NCBI RefSeq assembly: GCF_000471905.2
Contig: NW_006498220.1
Location: 1,515,958-1,579,957, forward strand
Origin: Amborella trichopoda
Taxonomy: Eukaryota > Streptophyta > Magnoliopsida > Amborellales > Amborellaceae
Direction of reading: 5' to 3'
DNA length: 64,000 nucleotides
Under the pieces are notes generated by a model. That model did not search any database, had not been told where the DNA came from, and was given only the letters and a program-made list of their open reading frames with translations. Positions 23,273 through 34,944 of the stretch are shown in pieces. Each line of letters opens with the position of its first letter. Within the stretch, counting starts at the first letter, position 1. The position numbers and the translations under genes are program-made.

Positions 23273-26071
23273 TGAGATCCACATAAGATCTCCCAACAAT
23301 AATAAGAGCCCAAGAGGGTGAGGACGATGACCAAAAGATTCCTTCGAAATGCTAAGGACGATCACGAAAGCAAGAAACTAATGAAGTTAGGGTCTAACCT
23401 GCCACAACCAAATCCCCTAGCCTACATGGGACCATACTTTTGGGATAGGTCAAAAGCCCCCGATTGGACCCCGCTAGACGGGACCTACAGAGATACTCTG
23501 AGCATTAAAAGCAAACCTGGTGTAGCAGTGAACAATGCTGACTAAAAGGTTCTTAGAACTTGGCCTCCATGTAGGCCTGTTTCTGTCCGATGAGGTCCCT
23601 ATAATGTCCTCACACTTCAGAATCACAAATAGTCCCTTGAGGGACAAGATTCCTCCGGCCTGATTCTGTCCAAGGAGGTTCCTACAAAGGCCTCACGCTT
23701 CAGAATTGCAAATAGTCCCTTGAAGTTGAGGAATTTGATAAGATCCCTCAAACTTCTTGAATTATTGCACTTCTCGATTATCTTGAAGCATAACATTTGG
23801 CGGGGCATGCTATTGGAAGATATTTTTCATCATCATGGGGCCCTCACTCAATAAAAGCCTAACAAATAGAGGAAATTGCAACAGTATCAAAATAGCCCCA
23901 AAACTTGCCAAGATCTTCATGAGGTCTCTTAAAAGTCTCCCACAAAATTTCATCACATTCTAACATGTCTAAGGCAGTGCAGACTAAGAAAGAGCTCTAG
24001 CAAAATCAACCTCTTGCACCCTGAAATGGCCCCTATAACTAGAGCTACATTTTCAGTGTCTCAAATTTCCATGAGACCATCACCATTGGATCCGACACGG
24101 TTGAAAACCCCAGGGGCCAAAGTTTAGCTCGAACGGACACTCTAGGTAAACGTTATAGGCAAAGGAGTGAAACAAAAGGAGCCGCACGCTATTCCCATGT
24201 GGCCACCCTGCAACTCCACACCATTGAAGGGACAGTCACGAATAGTGACTTTTGACACTCAAATCTCACCCATCCCAAGTCGGATCAAGCTCAAATTTGA
24301 TGAGCATATTCTTCTTATCAAGGCAAGCGATTCGATAAGTGGCATGCCTCATGAAAACACTTGAGCATGAAGAAAAGCTAGAGAGAAGTTGCTAATCCAT
24401 GGAGAAAGTGCAGGAAATTCAGCAGCGTCGAGCCTCACTTGAGAGGCCGAATCACACCACTTGCGAGCTAGATTGACACGAGACCAATTCCATCGCGTGG
24501 GTAAGGCCTTGGGCCATCTCTGACGTGAACCCCATACATGATGAACGATCAGATTCCACAAACGAAGCCAATGAAGCCATTACAAATTTCGTCGTTGGAA
24601 TTCTAGATGCAAAATTCCAGAATCATTGTTGAGGCACAAAATCTAGCTGCGTTTGTGACCCCACGATCGTGACAGCTCAGTGTACTCCAGTAAAGAAATC
24701 ACAAAAAGATATCAAGGAATGAACACACTATTGATCCAAAGTTTCAAGATTCAACAAAAATTCAAGTCACATGATCATGCCCTAAAAACACGATCCATGG
24801 CTCAAAGTTGGTATCATATCGATCACCATGCCGAGCCCTACAAGAAAACAATCATCTTTCAATCAACTGGGCATCAGAACGACCCCGGATCAACCATGCA
24901 AGATCACAAAAGTTCAAAGCCAACATAGGGACTATTCTAGAAGTCCATAAATTGTTAAGAAAGGGTAAATATGTCATTTTACACCCTATTTTCTAATTTC
25001 TTTTAATTCAATTTAATCTTAATTTTTTTAAATTAAGGTTACTTTTGATCATCCACCCATGTTTGAGGCAAATTCTATATATACTACCATCATTGTATGC
25101 AAAAAGGGAGAACACACACTCAATCCCTCACAAAAGAAAGAGTTTTTACTTAATACAGTTTCTCTTTCTTACCATTGTTGCGTCATGTTTGGGGAGAGAG
25201 AGCAAGATGAGAGAAAATTCTAATCGGTACCCTAGGCTTGGGGTAGATCTCTCTTCCTTTTCTTTTCTTCTCTCTCTTCTTCTTCATTATCTTATTCTCT
25301 TTCTTCTTCCTCTTCCCCTTCTAAGTTCCTCTCAGAGGCCAGGCACGGTAATGGCAACGCAGTGCATGCCTCTCTGGTGGTCTCACAGGTCGCTTCTCTC
25401 TTCTTCTATTCTCTCTCCTTGTGAGGCATGTAGACGGCGCTGCTCATTACAGTTAGTAGACATACCCTCGACGTCTCAGTGAAGAACACGGAAGGAGAAA
25501 CACATTGCTACCTGTAGGGGACTTCCTGTATTACGTGTCTAGCGCAAATGGTGATATCCAACACCGCCCACTTGAGGTCTCGGCAACACCTTCACGTGCT
25601 CGGTGCTCATCGCCCCCTGCGAGCCTCCACTGAGTGTTCGATGCTCGTCGTCGTTCCTTCTATGTCCCATGCTTATCGTCGTTCGCCTCATGAGAACTAT
25701 CTCAACGTGCTCCATGAGAGGATATCACCGCCCGCATAAGGGCATGTTCCCTTCTCTTCGATCCACTTGTCTCGCCAATTAACCATAGAAGTGTTATGCA
25801 AAAAACAAGAGGATTACATGTCAAGGGAGGCGATTCCGAACTAGCTAAAGCAGCTGGGGTCTTTCTTCATGATCTAAGTGGGTGCCCACGCGAGCTAGCC
25901 CAAGTAAGTCCTGAACCCACCTTACATTCCTCTATCATCGGTTGGTATACCTACCCTTGTTCTTGAGCCAGGTTTTGAGAGAGTGATCTCAAATCTTGGA
26001 TTTGCTAAAAACCTGAGATACGTGCCACCAAATCATCTAGATACGGAAGGCGAGATCGAGGAACCTAACCA
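23273..26071 (+). mobile_element. Tat element B, 3' LTR
   Basis: About 2.8 kb, beginning TGAGATCC after GGGAG and ending ACCTAACCA at 26071. It aligns with copy A (minus strand) over nearly its full length and with the 5' LTR of B from about 5440. The start is uncertain, because a direct repeat of the first 50 bp (CATAAGATCTC twice, 23223 and 23283) blurs it. The TATA region is at 25050-25084 and a splice-donor-like GTAGAT is at 25243. The pyrimidine tract is short (25245-25325), unlike B's 5' LTR. After the terminus comes TCGTC, but the matching left flank is lost. Confidence 0.75.
25050..25084 (+). promoter_or_regulatory. LTR core promoter, element B 3' LTR
   Basis: TCCACCCATGTTT at about 25052-25064 is followed by CTATATATAC at 25075-25084, the same pair as in the 5' LTR. 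A 3' LTR promoter would read outward into the flanking LTR-b sequence. Confidence 0.7.
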
Positions 26072-26576
26072 TCGTCATTCCAGTCCTGTCATCGAGCAGT
26101 TTAGCCGTCGTGCCGATCCGAGTTACTGTGCACATCTAGCTGTTGCGTCAAACTAGCCGTTGCGCCAGACCAGCCGTCGTGCCAGTCTTGTCGTCGAGCA
26201 GTTTAGCCTTCGCGATTGTCTCAGTTACCGTGCCTGTCTCGGTGGCATGTCAGACCAGCCGCCGCACCAGTCTCGATGCTGTGCCAGCCTAGCCACCCGA
26301 TGAACCTTCTTCTCTCTCTTTCACCACTCTTCTCTTTCCCATCATTGTAAAATATTAATTAAGAGTCCCTTGTCAGAGAGACGTCGTAAGGCTACCGAAT
26401 TGGCATGGACCTCATTATGTTAATTCTTTCATCTTCTTTTGAGTACAGACACACGTATGTGTTCACCCTATGACAAGGTGGGGTCTTCAAACCCACTTGT
26501 CTGTACTTTAATGTGTGTGTGTGTGCAGGAACACAGAAAAAAGAGTCAAGGAAGTTGAAGCCGAACCGGCCTCAAG
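26072..26576 (+). mobile_element. Tat LTR-b, left part (interrupted LTR of a second Tat subfamily)
   Basis: Begins with a CGTCGTGCC-type short-repeat block (26080-26290), then the stem-loop at 26472-26501, a (GT)n run at about 26513-26526, and AGAGTCAAGGAAG. The same order on the minus strand is found in copy C (35640-35730). It continues at 32804 after the Tekay insertion. Its own 5' part is missing; the sequence starts directly at the end of B's 3' LTR, so B probably inserted into it or a deletion joined them. Confidence 0.65.
26472..26501 (+). other. Conserved LTR stem-loop (LTR-b)
   Basis: GACAAGGTGGG pairs with CCCACTTGTC (one bulge) around GTCTTCAAA. It is the longest version of the hairpin seen in the four Tat LTRs. 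Confidence 0.6.
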
Positions 26577-28935
26577 TGTCACATCACAAGTTTTAAAATA
26601 CTAGAATCCTTGAGATGTGACAGTCGATTCTTAACAAAACAAATTCTTAAACTTCACCATTTATTGCGTTAAAAAAATTTTCCATTTCTACGAGTCTACA
26701 AAGTCAACTCATAACTAATATTAACATGAAGGTTTAGATATACATGTGTTGATAGAACAAAAAGTTACAATGGTGAAGTTAAACAAAAGCTTTAAAGGAG
26801 AATTTAGTTATGACATGACTGCATCTTCTTCACAAGCTGGTTCTGATGTGCATTTTACTATGAGACTGCAATTACCCTGGAAAATATTTACTATAGTTTG
26901 GTGAGTTTGGCTACTCAATAAGTGATCATCATGGTCCTAAAAATAATCATGGTTGGAAGATATAAACATTTTCTAAAGAATGTATGTTAAAAAAACAACC
27001 TGTGGAAGAATTTTGAGCAAAAGCATTTATAGATAACAATTACACTTTCACAAATCCATAGTTAAACATAATCCAAATGATGGAAATGCATATAAACATT
27101 TTAACATAAATGCATAATTCAAAAGATTTTACAAAATACCCGACTGGCGTCCCAAGTAAGTCACCTATATACCCCACTAGCGTCCTGATGGGTCCAAATA
27201 ATCCTGTGCACGTCCAATCGTACGTCACCGACGTACTTGATGAGTCCAAATCGCCCCTACCAGATAGGGCTAAACAATCCATGCAGCTCCAAACATACGT
27301 CACCGACGTCTCGGATGAGTGCAAATAGTCCCTACCGGCGTAACCAGATAGGTCCTAACAATCCCTTCAGGTCCGATCATACCTCACCGGCATCCCAGAT
27401 GAGTCCAAATAGTCCCTACTGACATAACCGGATAGGTCCTAACTATCACTGCAGGTCCACTTGTACTCAAATTATCTCTGAAACTCTTTAAACATCAGAA
27501 AGCAACAAATATCATATATGCGAACTATCATTCAAAACATTAACATGAATTCACTTAAAGCAATTTAATAACAATCACTTCCATTGAAATATCTCTAAGT
27601 AGCCATTTAAACATTTTGTGCAATAATTTCTAAAAGGTAACAGTTATGAAGGACATTCTTGAAATCTAACATGATAACAGTCCAGTATCAATAAAAGAAC
27701 CCTTATGGGAATCCAAAATTAAATACAGAATTATCACAATTTATGGAATTGTCAATTCGTAAATAATCATTTCATAGGCAATACTACAATCAAGTGCAGA
27801 AATATCGGTTTTTCAAATAATGAGGAAGTCATTTGAACATGAATTTTACAATGTCTAAATATTCAAAATAGTAGAAGGAAAATCTCACAATTTTATTAAA
27901 AGAAAAAATATCATATTTATTTCTAATAATTTACAATATTTAAAATTCTGAACAATAGGCAAGAAAAAAAAATTTATTTCTAAGAATTTACAGCATTTAA
28001 AATTCTTAACAATAGATAAAATATCACAATTTTTACTACAAAGATTATTCTTCGAGACAATGAGATCGCTTGCATATGTGTCACTTGAGAGAGCCTATGA
28101 GCTGAGAGAGTTAACTGAGAAGTTTCCTAAATCATCCACCTAAAGCTTTTTCCCACAAAAATCCACCATACAATGGGAAATCTCTACATAATCCATGCAC
28201 AGTCTACCTCTCGAGTAACAACAATATTCACCCTTTACACTAAAAAAGCACTCATTGAACCTGTCAGGCCATTGTGATGCACGATGGAGCCAATGAATTA
28301 AAAATGACTAGGACATAGCATCCCGACCAAATTCTAAAAATACAGGGTGTCAAAGGTAGCTCTCCTACTGTCACTACCAGGTACATGAAGATTATTTTCT
28401 TTCGTGAGAGAGAGATTCATTGTTTTATGTTAGAGAGAGAGAACAACCTTATAATACATAAGAGAGAGACCTTTATAAAATTTTAACACCATTCATTGAA
28501 AGTGTCTTAATAATAGATAATGAAGTTTGTTGGGTTGCCACGTAGGGTGGTGAAGCATCTCCTTAAAACAATGCTTTTGTAAAAGTTGGTGGACCAAAGG
28601 TCCACTTAGCAAAATGGGTCCTACATAAAGGTGTTGGAAATGCTACCCACTTATAAGGTAAAACATAGTGCAAATGCAATGCAGACCATAAGGTCTACAC
28701 TATAAAATTAGACTTGCACCATATTCAAAAATATAAATTAATAAATTTTTCTGAACTATTTGTTTAACAAAAAGGCTAATTGTCCTCTAAGTGTTTCAAA
28801 ATACCTCTTCCCAAATATATCAAAAAAATATAAAACGAATGGTCCCTAAGGACCAAAATGTTCATATGGATCACCACACTATAGAGAGTTATTTAAACTT
28901 TCTTTTTTTTTTTTTGAAAGTTTAGGATTGTTACA
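26577..28935 (-). repeat. 3' LTR of the deleted Tekay element
   Basis: Long terminal repeat, 2359 bp. On the minus strand it starts TGTAACAATCC just after the purine-rich AAGAGGGGACGAG (polypurine tract, 28936-28948). It contains tandem units at about 27140-27470 that also occur in its partner. Confidence 0.9.
27140..27470 (-). repeat. Tandem array (about 75-85-bp units) in the 3' LTR
   Basis: About four units, each with GATGAGTCCAAATAGTCCC, then TACCGGCGTAACCGGATAGG, then a CAGGTCC and CACCGGC stretch. CTACCGG and CCGGATAG form an inverted repeat in each unit. The other LTR has the same array at 31050-31370. Confidence 0.75.
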
Positions 28936-28985
28936 CTCGTCCCCTCTTAAAGAAATTTAGTCCTCTAAATTTCTGTACCTGATTA

Positions 28986-29357
28986 CTAAAAAAGATCGGG
29001 ATATTTTTCTCTGATTTTGTCTTCTCTTTCCCAAGTCAACTCCTCTCTTGAATGGTACTGCCATAATATACAGATCAAAGGAATCTCCTTATTGCGCAAC
29101 ACTTGCACCCTCTTATTCAGTATCAAAATTGGCTGCTCAATGTACGATAGGTCCTTCTTGATTGGTAAAGGTTCATATTTCAAGACATGGGATGGGTTGG
29201 GCTGATATTCTCGTAATGAGGATACATGAAAGACATTATGGATGTTTGCCAATTCGGGTGGTAAGGCAAGTCTATAAGTGACACCTCTGACGCTCTCCAA
29301 GATTTCAAAGGGTCCGATGTAGCGGGGGCTCAGTTTTCCTTTCTTGCTGAATCCCAT
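28986..29357 (-). pseudogene. Integrase C-terminus and chromodomain, deleted Tekay element
   Basis: An uninterrupted 123-codon frame. KKGKLSPRYIGPFEILE and YRLALPPELANIHNVFHVSS are the integrase tail, followed by LREYQPNPSHVLKYEPLP. A chromodomain-like end follows: ILILNKRVQVLRNKEIPL, then LWQYHSREELTWEREDKI. Chromodomains of this kind target integration to methylated-histone chromatin. The tail remains open although the enzyme core is gone. The annotated start codon is internal; the frame belongs to a larger polyprotein. Confidence 0.88.
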
Positions 29358-29420
29358 GATGCCCTTTATTGGTGAGATATTTAGGAAAACTCAATCACCT
29401 TCCTCAAATTCAAGGTCTCT

Positions 29421-30375
29421 CTATTGGTTATCGACATAACTCTTTTGCCGACTCTGAGTTGTCCTGACCCTTTCTCGAATTAATGCTATCTTATCTGAGG
29501 TTACCTGGACGATTTCTGGCCCCAAAAGCTTTCTTTCACCAATCTCGTCCCAACATATGGGTGACCTGCATTTCCTTCCAAACAGGGCTTCATCCCATAT
29601 CTCTTCCCACATTTTCTGCAAGGCTCTAGTGGGCTCTGAAATGGCACCGGCCTTGGCCTTTTGTTCGCTCTTTCATATTGTTGTCGATTAGGTGGTATGG
29701 GCCTATACTGATTTCTCTGGCTATTCCTCTTTTGGTAATCCTCGCAGTCTTTTTCAACAATTTGGGCTCTGTCCACTATTTTCGACATAAGTCCTTAGTT
29801 TTAAGACTGATATTCTGCTTCTGATGGCTAGTCTGGGGCCCCTTTCAAATGTTTTTACCTTTCTTGCTTCGTTGTTGACCATATGTGGAGTGAACCTGGT
29901 CAATTCAGTATACATGGCCTCGTACAGTGCTACTGTCTTACTTCCTCGAGCTAATTTTAGAAATTCCATTTACTTTGTCTCGAATAAAATCTGGGAAGTA
30001 CTTTCTATTAAATGTCTCTAGAAATACCTCCTAAGTCAAGGGTTTCTTTTCTTAGACCAATACTCCTTTTGCCATTCACCACCAATGTTGTGCCTCACCT
30101 TCTAACATAAAAAGTGCTAAGGCTACCTTCTTACCATCAGTACATTCCATTACCTCAAATATTTTTTCCAATTGCATAATCCATCCCTCGGCTTTTAGTG
30201 GGTCTACAACACCCTTAAAAGAAGGTGGGTTCAATTTCTTAAATTGTTCGATATTACACCTACCATTTCCCGTAGCTGACTGTTTGGGTGGATTGTTTTT
30301 CTCCATTTGATGTTGCATTAGGGCAACCATATTTTTCAAGGCTTTATGAATTCCTTCCATATTAGCTTCAACCAT
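29421..30375 (-). pseudogene. gag: Gag fused to distal integrase by deletion, Tekay element
   Basis: Gag (30076-30375) begins MVEANMEGIHKALKNMVAL and includes LNPPSFKGVVDPLKAEGW and LFMLEGEAQHWW, typical of chromovirus gag. It continues in other frames at 29754-29969 (FLKLARGSKTVALYEAMYTEL). The zinc knuckle CRKCGKRYG..PC at about 29600-29630 runs straight into [19 protein letters not shown] (29421-29600), the region of integrase just before its C-terminus. Protease, RT, RNase H and the integrase core are missing between these two points. Frameshifts at about 30020 and 29790 add further damage. Confidence 0.85.
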
Positions 30376-30466
30376 TCAGGATCTTGACCTTGCATCGGTC
30401 TGTACATACAATAAATATGACTTAAAGTACATTCTTTTTAAATTTTCTAAGAATCTTAAACCTATT

Positions 30467-30478
30467 GCTCTGATACCA
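30467..30478 (-). other. Primer-binding site (initiator Met tRNA type)
   Basis: Minus strand TGGTATCAGAGC, 4 nt from the 5' LTR end at 30483. It is a perfect match to the site complementary to plant initiator-Met tRNA used by Tekay and many other elements. It fixes orientation and LTR boundaries. Confidence 0.93.
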
Positions 30479-30482
30479 TATT

Positions 30483-32803
30483 TGTCACATCACAAGTTTT
30501 AAAATACTAGAATCCTGGAGATGTGACAGTAGATTCTTAACAAAACAAATTCTTAAACTTCACCATTTATTACGCTAAAACAATTTTCCATTTCTACGAG
30601 TCTACAAAGTCTACTCCTAACTAATATTAACATGAAAGTTTAGATATACATCTGTTGATAAAACAAAAATTTACAATGGTGAAGTTAAACAAAAGCAAGA
30701 AAGGAGAATTTAGTTATGACATGACTGCAACTTCTTCACAAGCTAGTTCTGATGTGCATTTAACTATGAGACTGCAATTACCCAGAAAAATATTTACCAT
30801 AGCTTGGTGAGTTTGGCTACTCAATAAGTGATCATCATGGTCCTAAAAATAATCATGGTTGGAAGATATAAACATTTTCTGAAGAATGTATGTTAAAAAA
30901 ACAACCTGAGGAAGAATTTCGAGCAAAAGCATTTATAGATAACAATTGCACTTTCACAAATCCACAGTTAAACATAATCCAAATGATGGAAATGCATATA
31001 AACATTTTAAGAGAAATGCATAATTCAAAGGATTTCACAAAATACCGTACTGGCATCCCAAGTAGGTCACCTATATACCCCACCAGCGTCCTGATGGGTC
31101 TAAATAATCCCGTGCAAGTCCAAACGTACTTCACTGGCGTACCAAATGAGTCCAACTAGCCCCTACCGGATAGGTCTAAACAATCCAAGCAGGTCTAAAC
31201 ATACATTACCGGCATGCCAGATGAGTGCAAAATAGTCCCTACCAGTGTAACCGGATAGGTCCTAATAATCCTTGCAGGTCCGATCATACCATACCGGCGT
31301 CCCGGATGTGGCAAAAGAGTCCCTATCGACGTAACCGGATAGGTCCTAACGGTCACTGCAGGTCCATTTATACTGAAATTATCTATTAAATTCTTTAAAC
31401 ATCAGAAAGCAACAATATCATATATGCGAAGTATCATTGAAAATATTAACCTGAATTCACTTGAAGCAATATAATAACAATCACTTCCATTGAAATATCT
31501 CTAAGTAGCCATTTAAACATTTTGTGCAATAGTTTCTGAAAGGTAACAGTTCTGAAGGACATTTTTGAAATCTAACATGATAACAGTCCAGTATCAATAA
31601 AAGAACCCTTATGGGAATCTAAAATTAAATACAGAATTATCACAATTTATGGAATTGCCAATTCATAAATAATCATTTCATAGGCAATACTACAATCTAG
31701 TGCAGAAATATCAGTTTTTCAAATAATGAGGAAGTCATTTGCACATGAGTTTTTACAATGTCTAAATATTCAAAATAGAAGAAGAAAAATCTCACAATTT
31801 TACTTAAAGCGAAAATATCACATTTATTTCTAATAATTTACAGTATTTAAAATACTGAACAATAGGCAGGAAAAATAAATTTATTTCTAAGAATTTACAG
31901 CATTTAAAATTCTTAACAACAGATAAAATATCACAATTTTTACTAAAAAGATTATTTTTCGAGATAATGAGATCGCTTATATATGTGTCACTCGAAAGAG
32001 CATACGAACTGAGAGAGTTGACTGAGAAGTTTCCTAAATCATCCACCAAAAGCTTTTTCCCACAAAAATCCACTATACAATGGGAAATCTCTACATAATC
32101 CATGCACAGTCTACCTCTCGAGTAACAACAATATTCACCCTTTACACTAAAAAAGCACTTGTTGAACCTGTGCAGCCCATTGTGAGGCATGATTGAGCCA
32201 ATGAATTAAAAATGACCACGACATAGCATCCCAACCAAATTCTAAAAATACAGTGTGTCAAAGGTAGCTCGCCTAATGTTACTACCAGGTAGACGAAGAC
32301 TATTTTCTTTTGAGAGAGAGAGATTCATTGTTTTATGTTAGAGAGAGAACAACCTTATAATACATAAGAGAGAGACCTTTATAAAATTTTAACACCTTTC
32401 ATTGAAAGTGTCTTAATAATAGATAATGAAGTTTGTTGGGTTGCCACGTGGGGTGGTGAAGCACTCCTTAAAACAATGCTTTTGTAAAAGTTGGTGGACC
32501 AAAGGTCCACTTAATAAATTGGTCCTACATAAGGGTGTTGGAAATGCTACCCACTTGTAAGGTAAAACATAGTGCAAATGCAATGTAGACCATAAGATCT
32601 ACACTATAAAAATAGACTTGCACCATATTCAAAAAGATAAATAAATAAGTTGTTTTGAACTACTTTATTTAACAAATACACAAATCTATCAAACAAATAC
32701 ACAATGAATGGTCCCTAAGAAGCAAAATGTTCATATGGATCACCACATTATAAAGAGTTATTTAAAACTTTTTTTTTTTCTTTGAATGTTTAGGTTTGTT
32801 ACA
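30483..32803 (-). repeat. 5' LTR of the deleted Tekay element
   Basis: 2321 bp. It starts TGTAACAAACC on the minus strand at 32803 and ends ...GATGTGACA at 30483. It carries the same tandem block (31050-31370) as its partner. Differences between the two LTRs are mostly single substitutions and a few small indels. Confidence 0.9.
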
Positions 32804-33052
32804 TCAAGCCTAGGGGGCATTCTTCGTGATCTAAGAGGGCACCCACGCAAGCTAGACTGAGTGTGTCATGAACCCATGTGAGGTAAGTCCCACCTCACGA
32901 TCCTAATTCCTCTCTCACTGGTTTGTATTCTTGCCCACATCTTCTTTACGTGATTCCCGAGATAGCGGTCTCAGGTCTCGGGTCCATCTCAAACCCGAAA
33001 CCTGGCCACCAGGTCATCCTGACCTGAAAAGCGAGAGCGAGGCACCTAACCA
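32804..33052 (+). mobile_element. Tat LTR-b, right part (U5 end)
   Basis: Continues the LTR interrupted at 26576. GGGGGCATTCTTCGTGATCT, then CACCCACGCAAGC, and on to GCGAGGCACCTAACCA at 33052. It aligns with the minus strand of copy C (35389-35640), more closely than with B's LTR. It stops exactly at the LTR terminus, and no primer site follows. Confidence 0.75.
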
Positions 33053-33557
33053 CATGTGTTGCCTTCCATCTCGGCTATATTTAAAGCTTTACGGAGTGTG
33101 GATGGAACCACTGCATGGTCATGTAGCCAGGGACGACCCCGAAGGATGTTGTAAGAATTATTTATGTCATTGACATGAAACAAAGTGGAATCATTCATGT
33201 CCCCGATCTTGAGCCTGAGGAGGATAACACCAGTCGGTTTCTCCCCCGACTGATTAAATCCTTGAACTATCAAGCTTGTTGCCTCAAGTTTCTCAACACT
33301 ACCTCAATTCGTGTACGAATCCTCTTAGGCATGAGATTCACTACTGATTGCCCATCCAACATGATCTGGTTAATTTGACAAGCATGCAGTTCACAAGTTA
33401 CGAAGAGAGGACGGTTATGAAACTTCTCACCCAACTGAAGGTCATTATCAAAGAAAGTGATAGGCATGCAACTGTTAAGGATTGCATGGTCTACCTCAAT
33501 TCTTTCACTCTCGGTCTCATACATTTCAAGACGGGAGAGAGCTTGTACAAGAGCCAT
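33046..33557 (-). pseudogene. Tat aspartic protease region (minus-strand fragment C)
   Basis: Read on the minus strand: FDNDLQLGEKFHNRPLFVTC, then INQIMLDGQSVVNLMPKRI (usual active site DGGS; here DGQS), then after a frameshift at about 33272 IVQGFNQSGEKPTGVILLRL, FHVNDINNSYNILRGRPWLH and VVPSTLRKAL. This order is the retroviral-type protease found between gag and RT in Tat elements. Protease would process the polyprotein. The fragment stops at 33053, where it abuts the end of LTR-b in opposite orientation, so RT and the rest are missing. The Gly to Gln change next to the catalytic Asp and the frameshift indicate loss of function. Confidence 0.8.
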
Positions 33558-34470
33558 ACGAAAGTCATTTTATAACTGAGAGTATCATAGACACTTAAGA
33601 GAGATGAGAGTCTCCTAAAATGCCCAATCACATAGTATTTGACTTTTTTGGCTTCCGAAATGACAACTTCTTGGTTCACCACTGGTTTTGGAGGAACAAG
33701 AGGTAAAGGAGTGGCTTTTGAAGGGGAAGGTTTGCTACAGCCGCCATGGAAGGACTGGTTGTAGTTGTGGGAGAAGGAAGAGAAGGCTAGCTTGGTTGTG
33801 CAGCCAGAGTAAGTGTTTGCAAGATGGGAGAAGATGAAGGTTGTGATGGTGCATGAGTTTGGAAGAAGGAAGGTGAAGGATTTAGGTAAGGGACTGGTGG
33901 TGGTCCCGCATATTTTTGAAGAGGAGGTGGTTCTTAAATGGAGATAGGTCGAGTTGAATAGGGATTTAGTGGTGGTCTAGGGTATTTTAGAAGTTTAGGC
34001 GGGGCTGGTCTTTGGATTGGTTTAAGTCTCCTTCCTGACCTCAACCTCATCCGATCAACTGTAGTTGTCGTGATTCCTTCATGAAACACCAGCATGTGAT
34101 ACTTCATAATTTGAAGAACTTTCTCCCTTCGAGCTCTTCCATAGTTCCCCCAGGTCAGGCTCCGCATGCCATTGAAGTTTCTTCTCAGGCTTTGGATTTA
34201 GAAGCCGATTGTATACCGCTTCTGGGGTGGGTCAAAGCTTGTCCTTTTTAACGGCAACAGCCATAGCATTTCCAACAGCCAAGAATTTGGCCGTTTGAGC
34301 AACCACCTTCCTTATCTACTTGTTATGTCGTTTGTTAGTATTGCAGAGTTTGAGTTCTTCATTAAGAGCCTCCAAATCTGGGCACTCCATGGTGAGTACA
34401 AAGAGAGATTGTGAGCAGGAAGAAGGGTTTGAAGAATCAGAGATAGAAGAAGGGAAAGTTTTTAGGGTCA
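33558..34470 (-). pseudogene. Gag-protease spacer of fragment C
   Basis: Minus-strand frames at 33491-33682 and 33934-34167 (with RMRLRSGRRLKPIQRP and a Pro-rich PKLLKYPRPPLNP end) continue the polyprotein without a recognisable domain. Pro-rich linkers of this sort are usual between Tat gag and protease. Frames are broken by stops. Confidence 0.45.
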
Positions 34471-34770
34471 TCACTTAAATTGGACGGAACCAGGTAGATT
34501 TTAGGGTCATCGCCTGAATTGGACTCAAAGAGGCTTTTAACATCTTCACTCTCATTGGACATAATCGAGGACCTTTTAACATCGTAACCCCTATTGGACA
34601 ATTGTGGGGGACCTTTAAGGTCTTTACCCTGTATGGACCATTGAGCGGTGCCTTTACAGTCATCACCTTTGTTAGACTGTTCTGTGGTGCTTTTAATGTC
34701 CTCAATCGTATTGCATTGTTCTTATAGTTATTGTATTGACTATAATGTCCTCACCCTCAGCAAAAAGGAC
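34459..34770 (-). repeat. 39-bp minisatellite in the gag linker of fragment C
   Basis: About six to eight units of 39 bp. In the minus-strand frame 34475-34705 they encode a repeated 13-residue motif such as VKTLKVPHNCPIG, VTMLKGPRLCPMR and VKMLKASLSPIQA. Because 39 is a multiple of three, the array can change copy number without shifting frame. On the plus strand it reads as repeated CCTTTAAGGTCTTTACCC- and ATTGGAC-type blocks. Confidence 0.75.
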
Positions 34771-34944
34771 TTGCCATGGGATGAAGTCATACAAAGTGGA
34801 AAAAGGGAGGGGGAAGGAATGCCATTTCAACTGACAATTAGAGGAATTTTTTTTTTCGGTGTTGAGCTCTCAAAGGCCATTTGTTCTTCTTCTTTTTCTA
34901 AACAGTCCCGGTCTTTCGAGTTTGTGGCAAAGGTATCACGTTGT

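Larger units (their letters stand above)
26577..32803 (-). mobile_element. Internally deleted Tekay-type retrotransposon with 5-bp target duplication
   Basis: The ends are TGTCACATC (26577) and ...TTGTTACA (32803), flanked by the perfect direct repeat TCAAG at 26572-26576 and 32804-32808. LTRs are 26577-28935 (3' LTR) and 30483-32803 (5' LTR), about 2.3 kb each and similar at a glance in well over nine of ten positions. The internal region is only 1547 bp. It has a primer site, gag fused directly to the end of integrase, and a chromodomain; protease, RT, RNase H and most of integrase are absent. The element could have moved only with enzymes from a complete relative. The insertion interrupts LTR-b. 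Confidence 0.92.
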
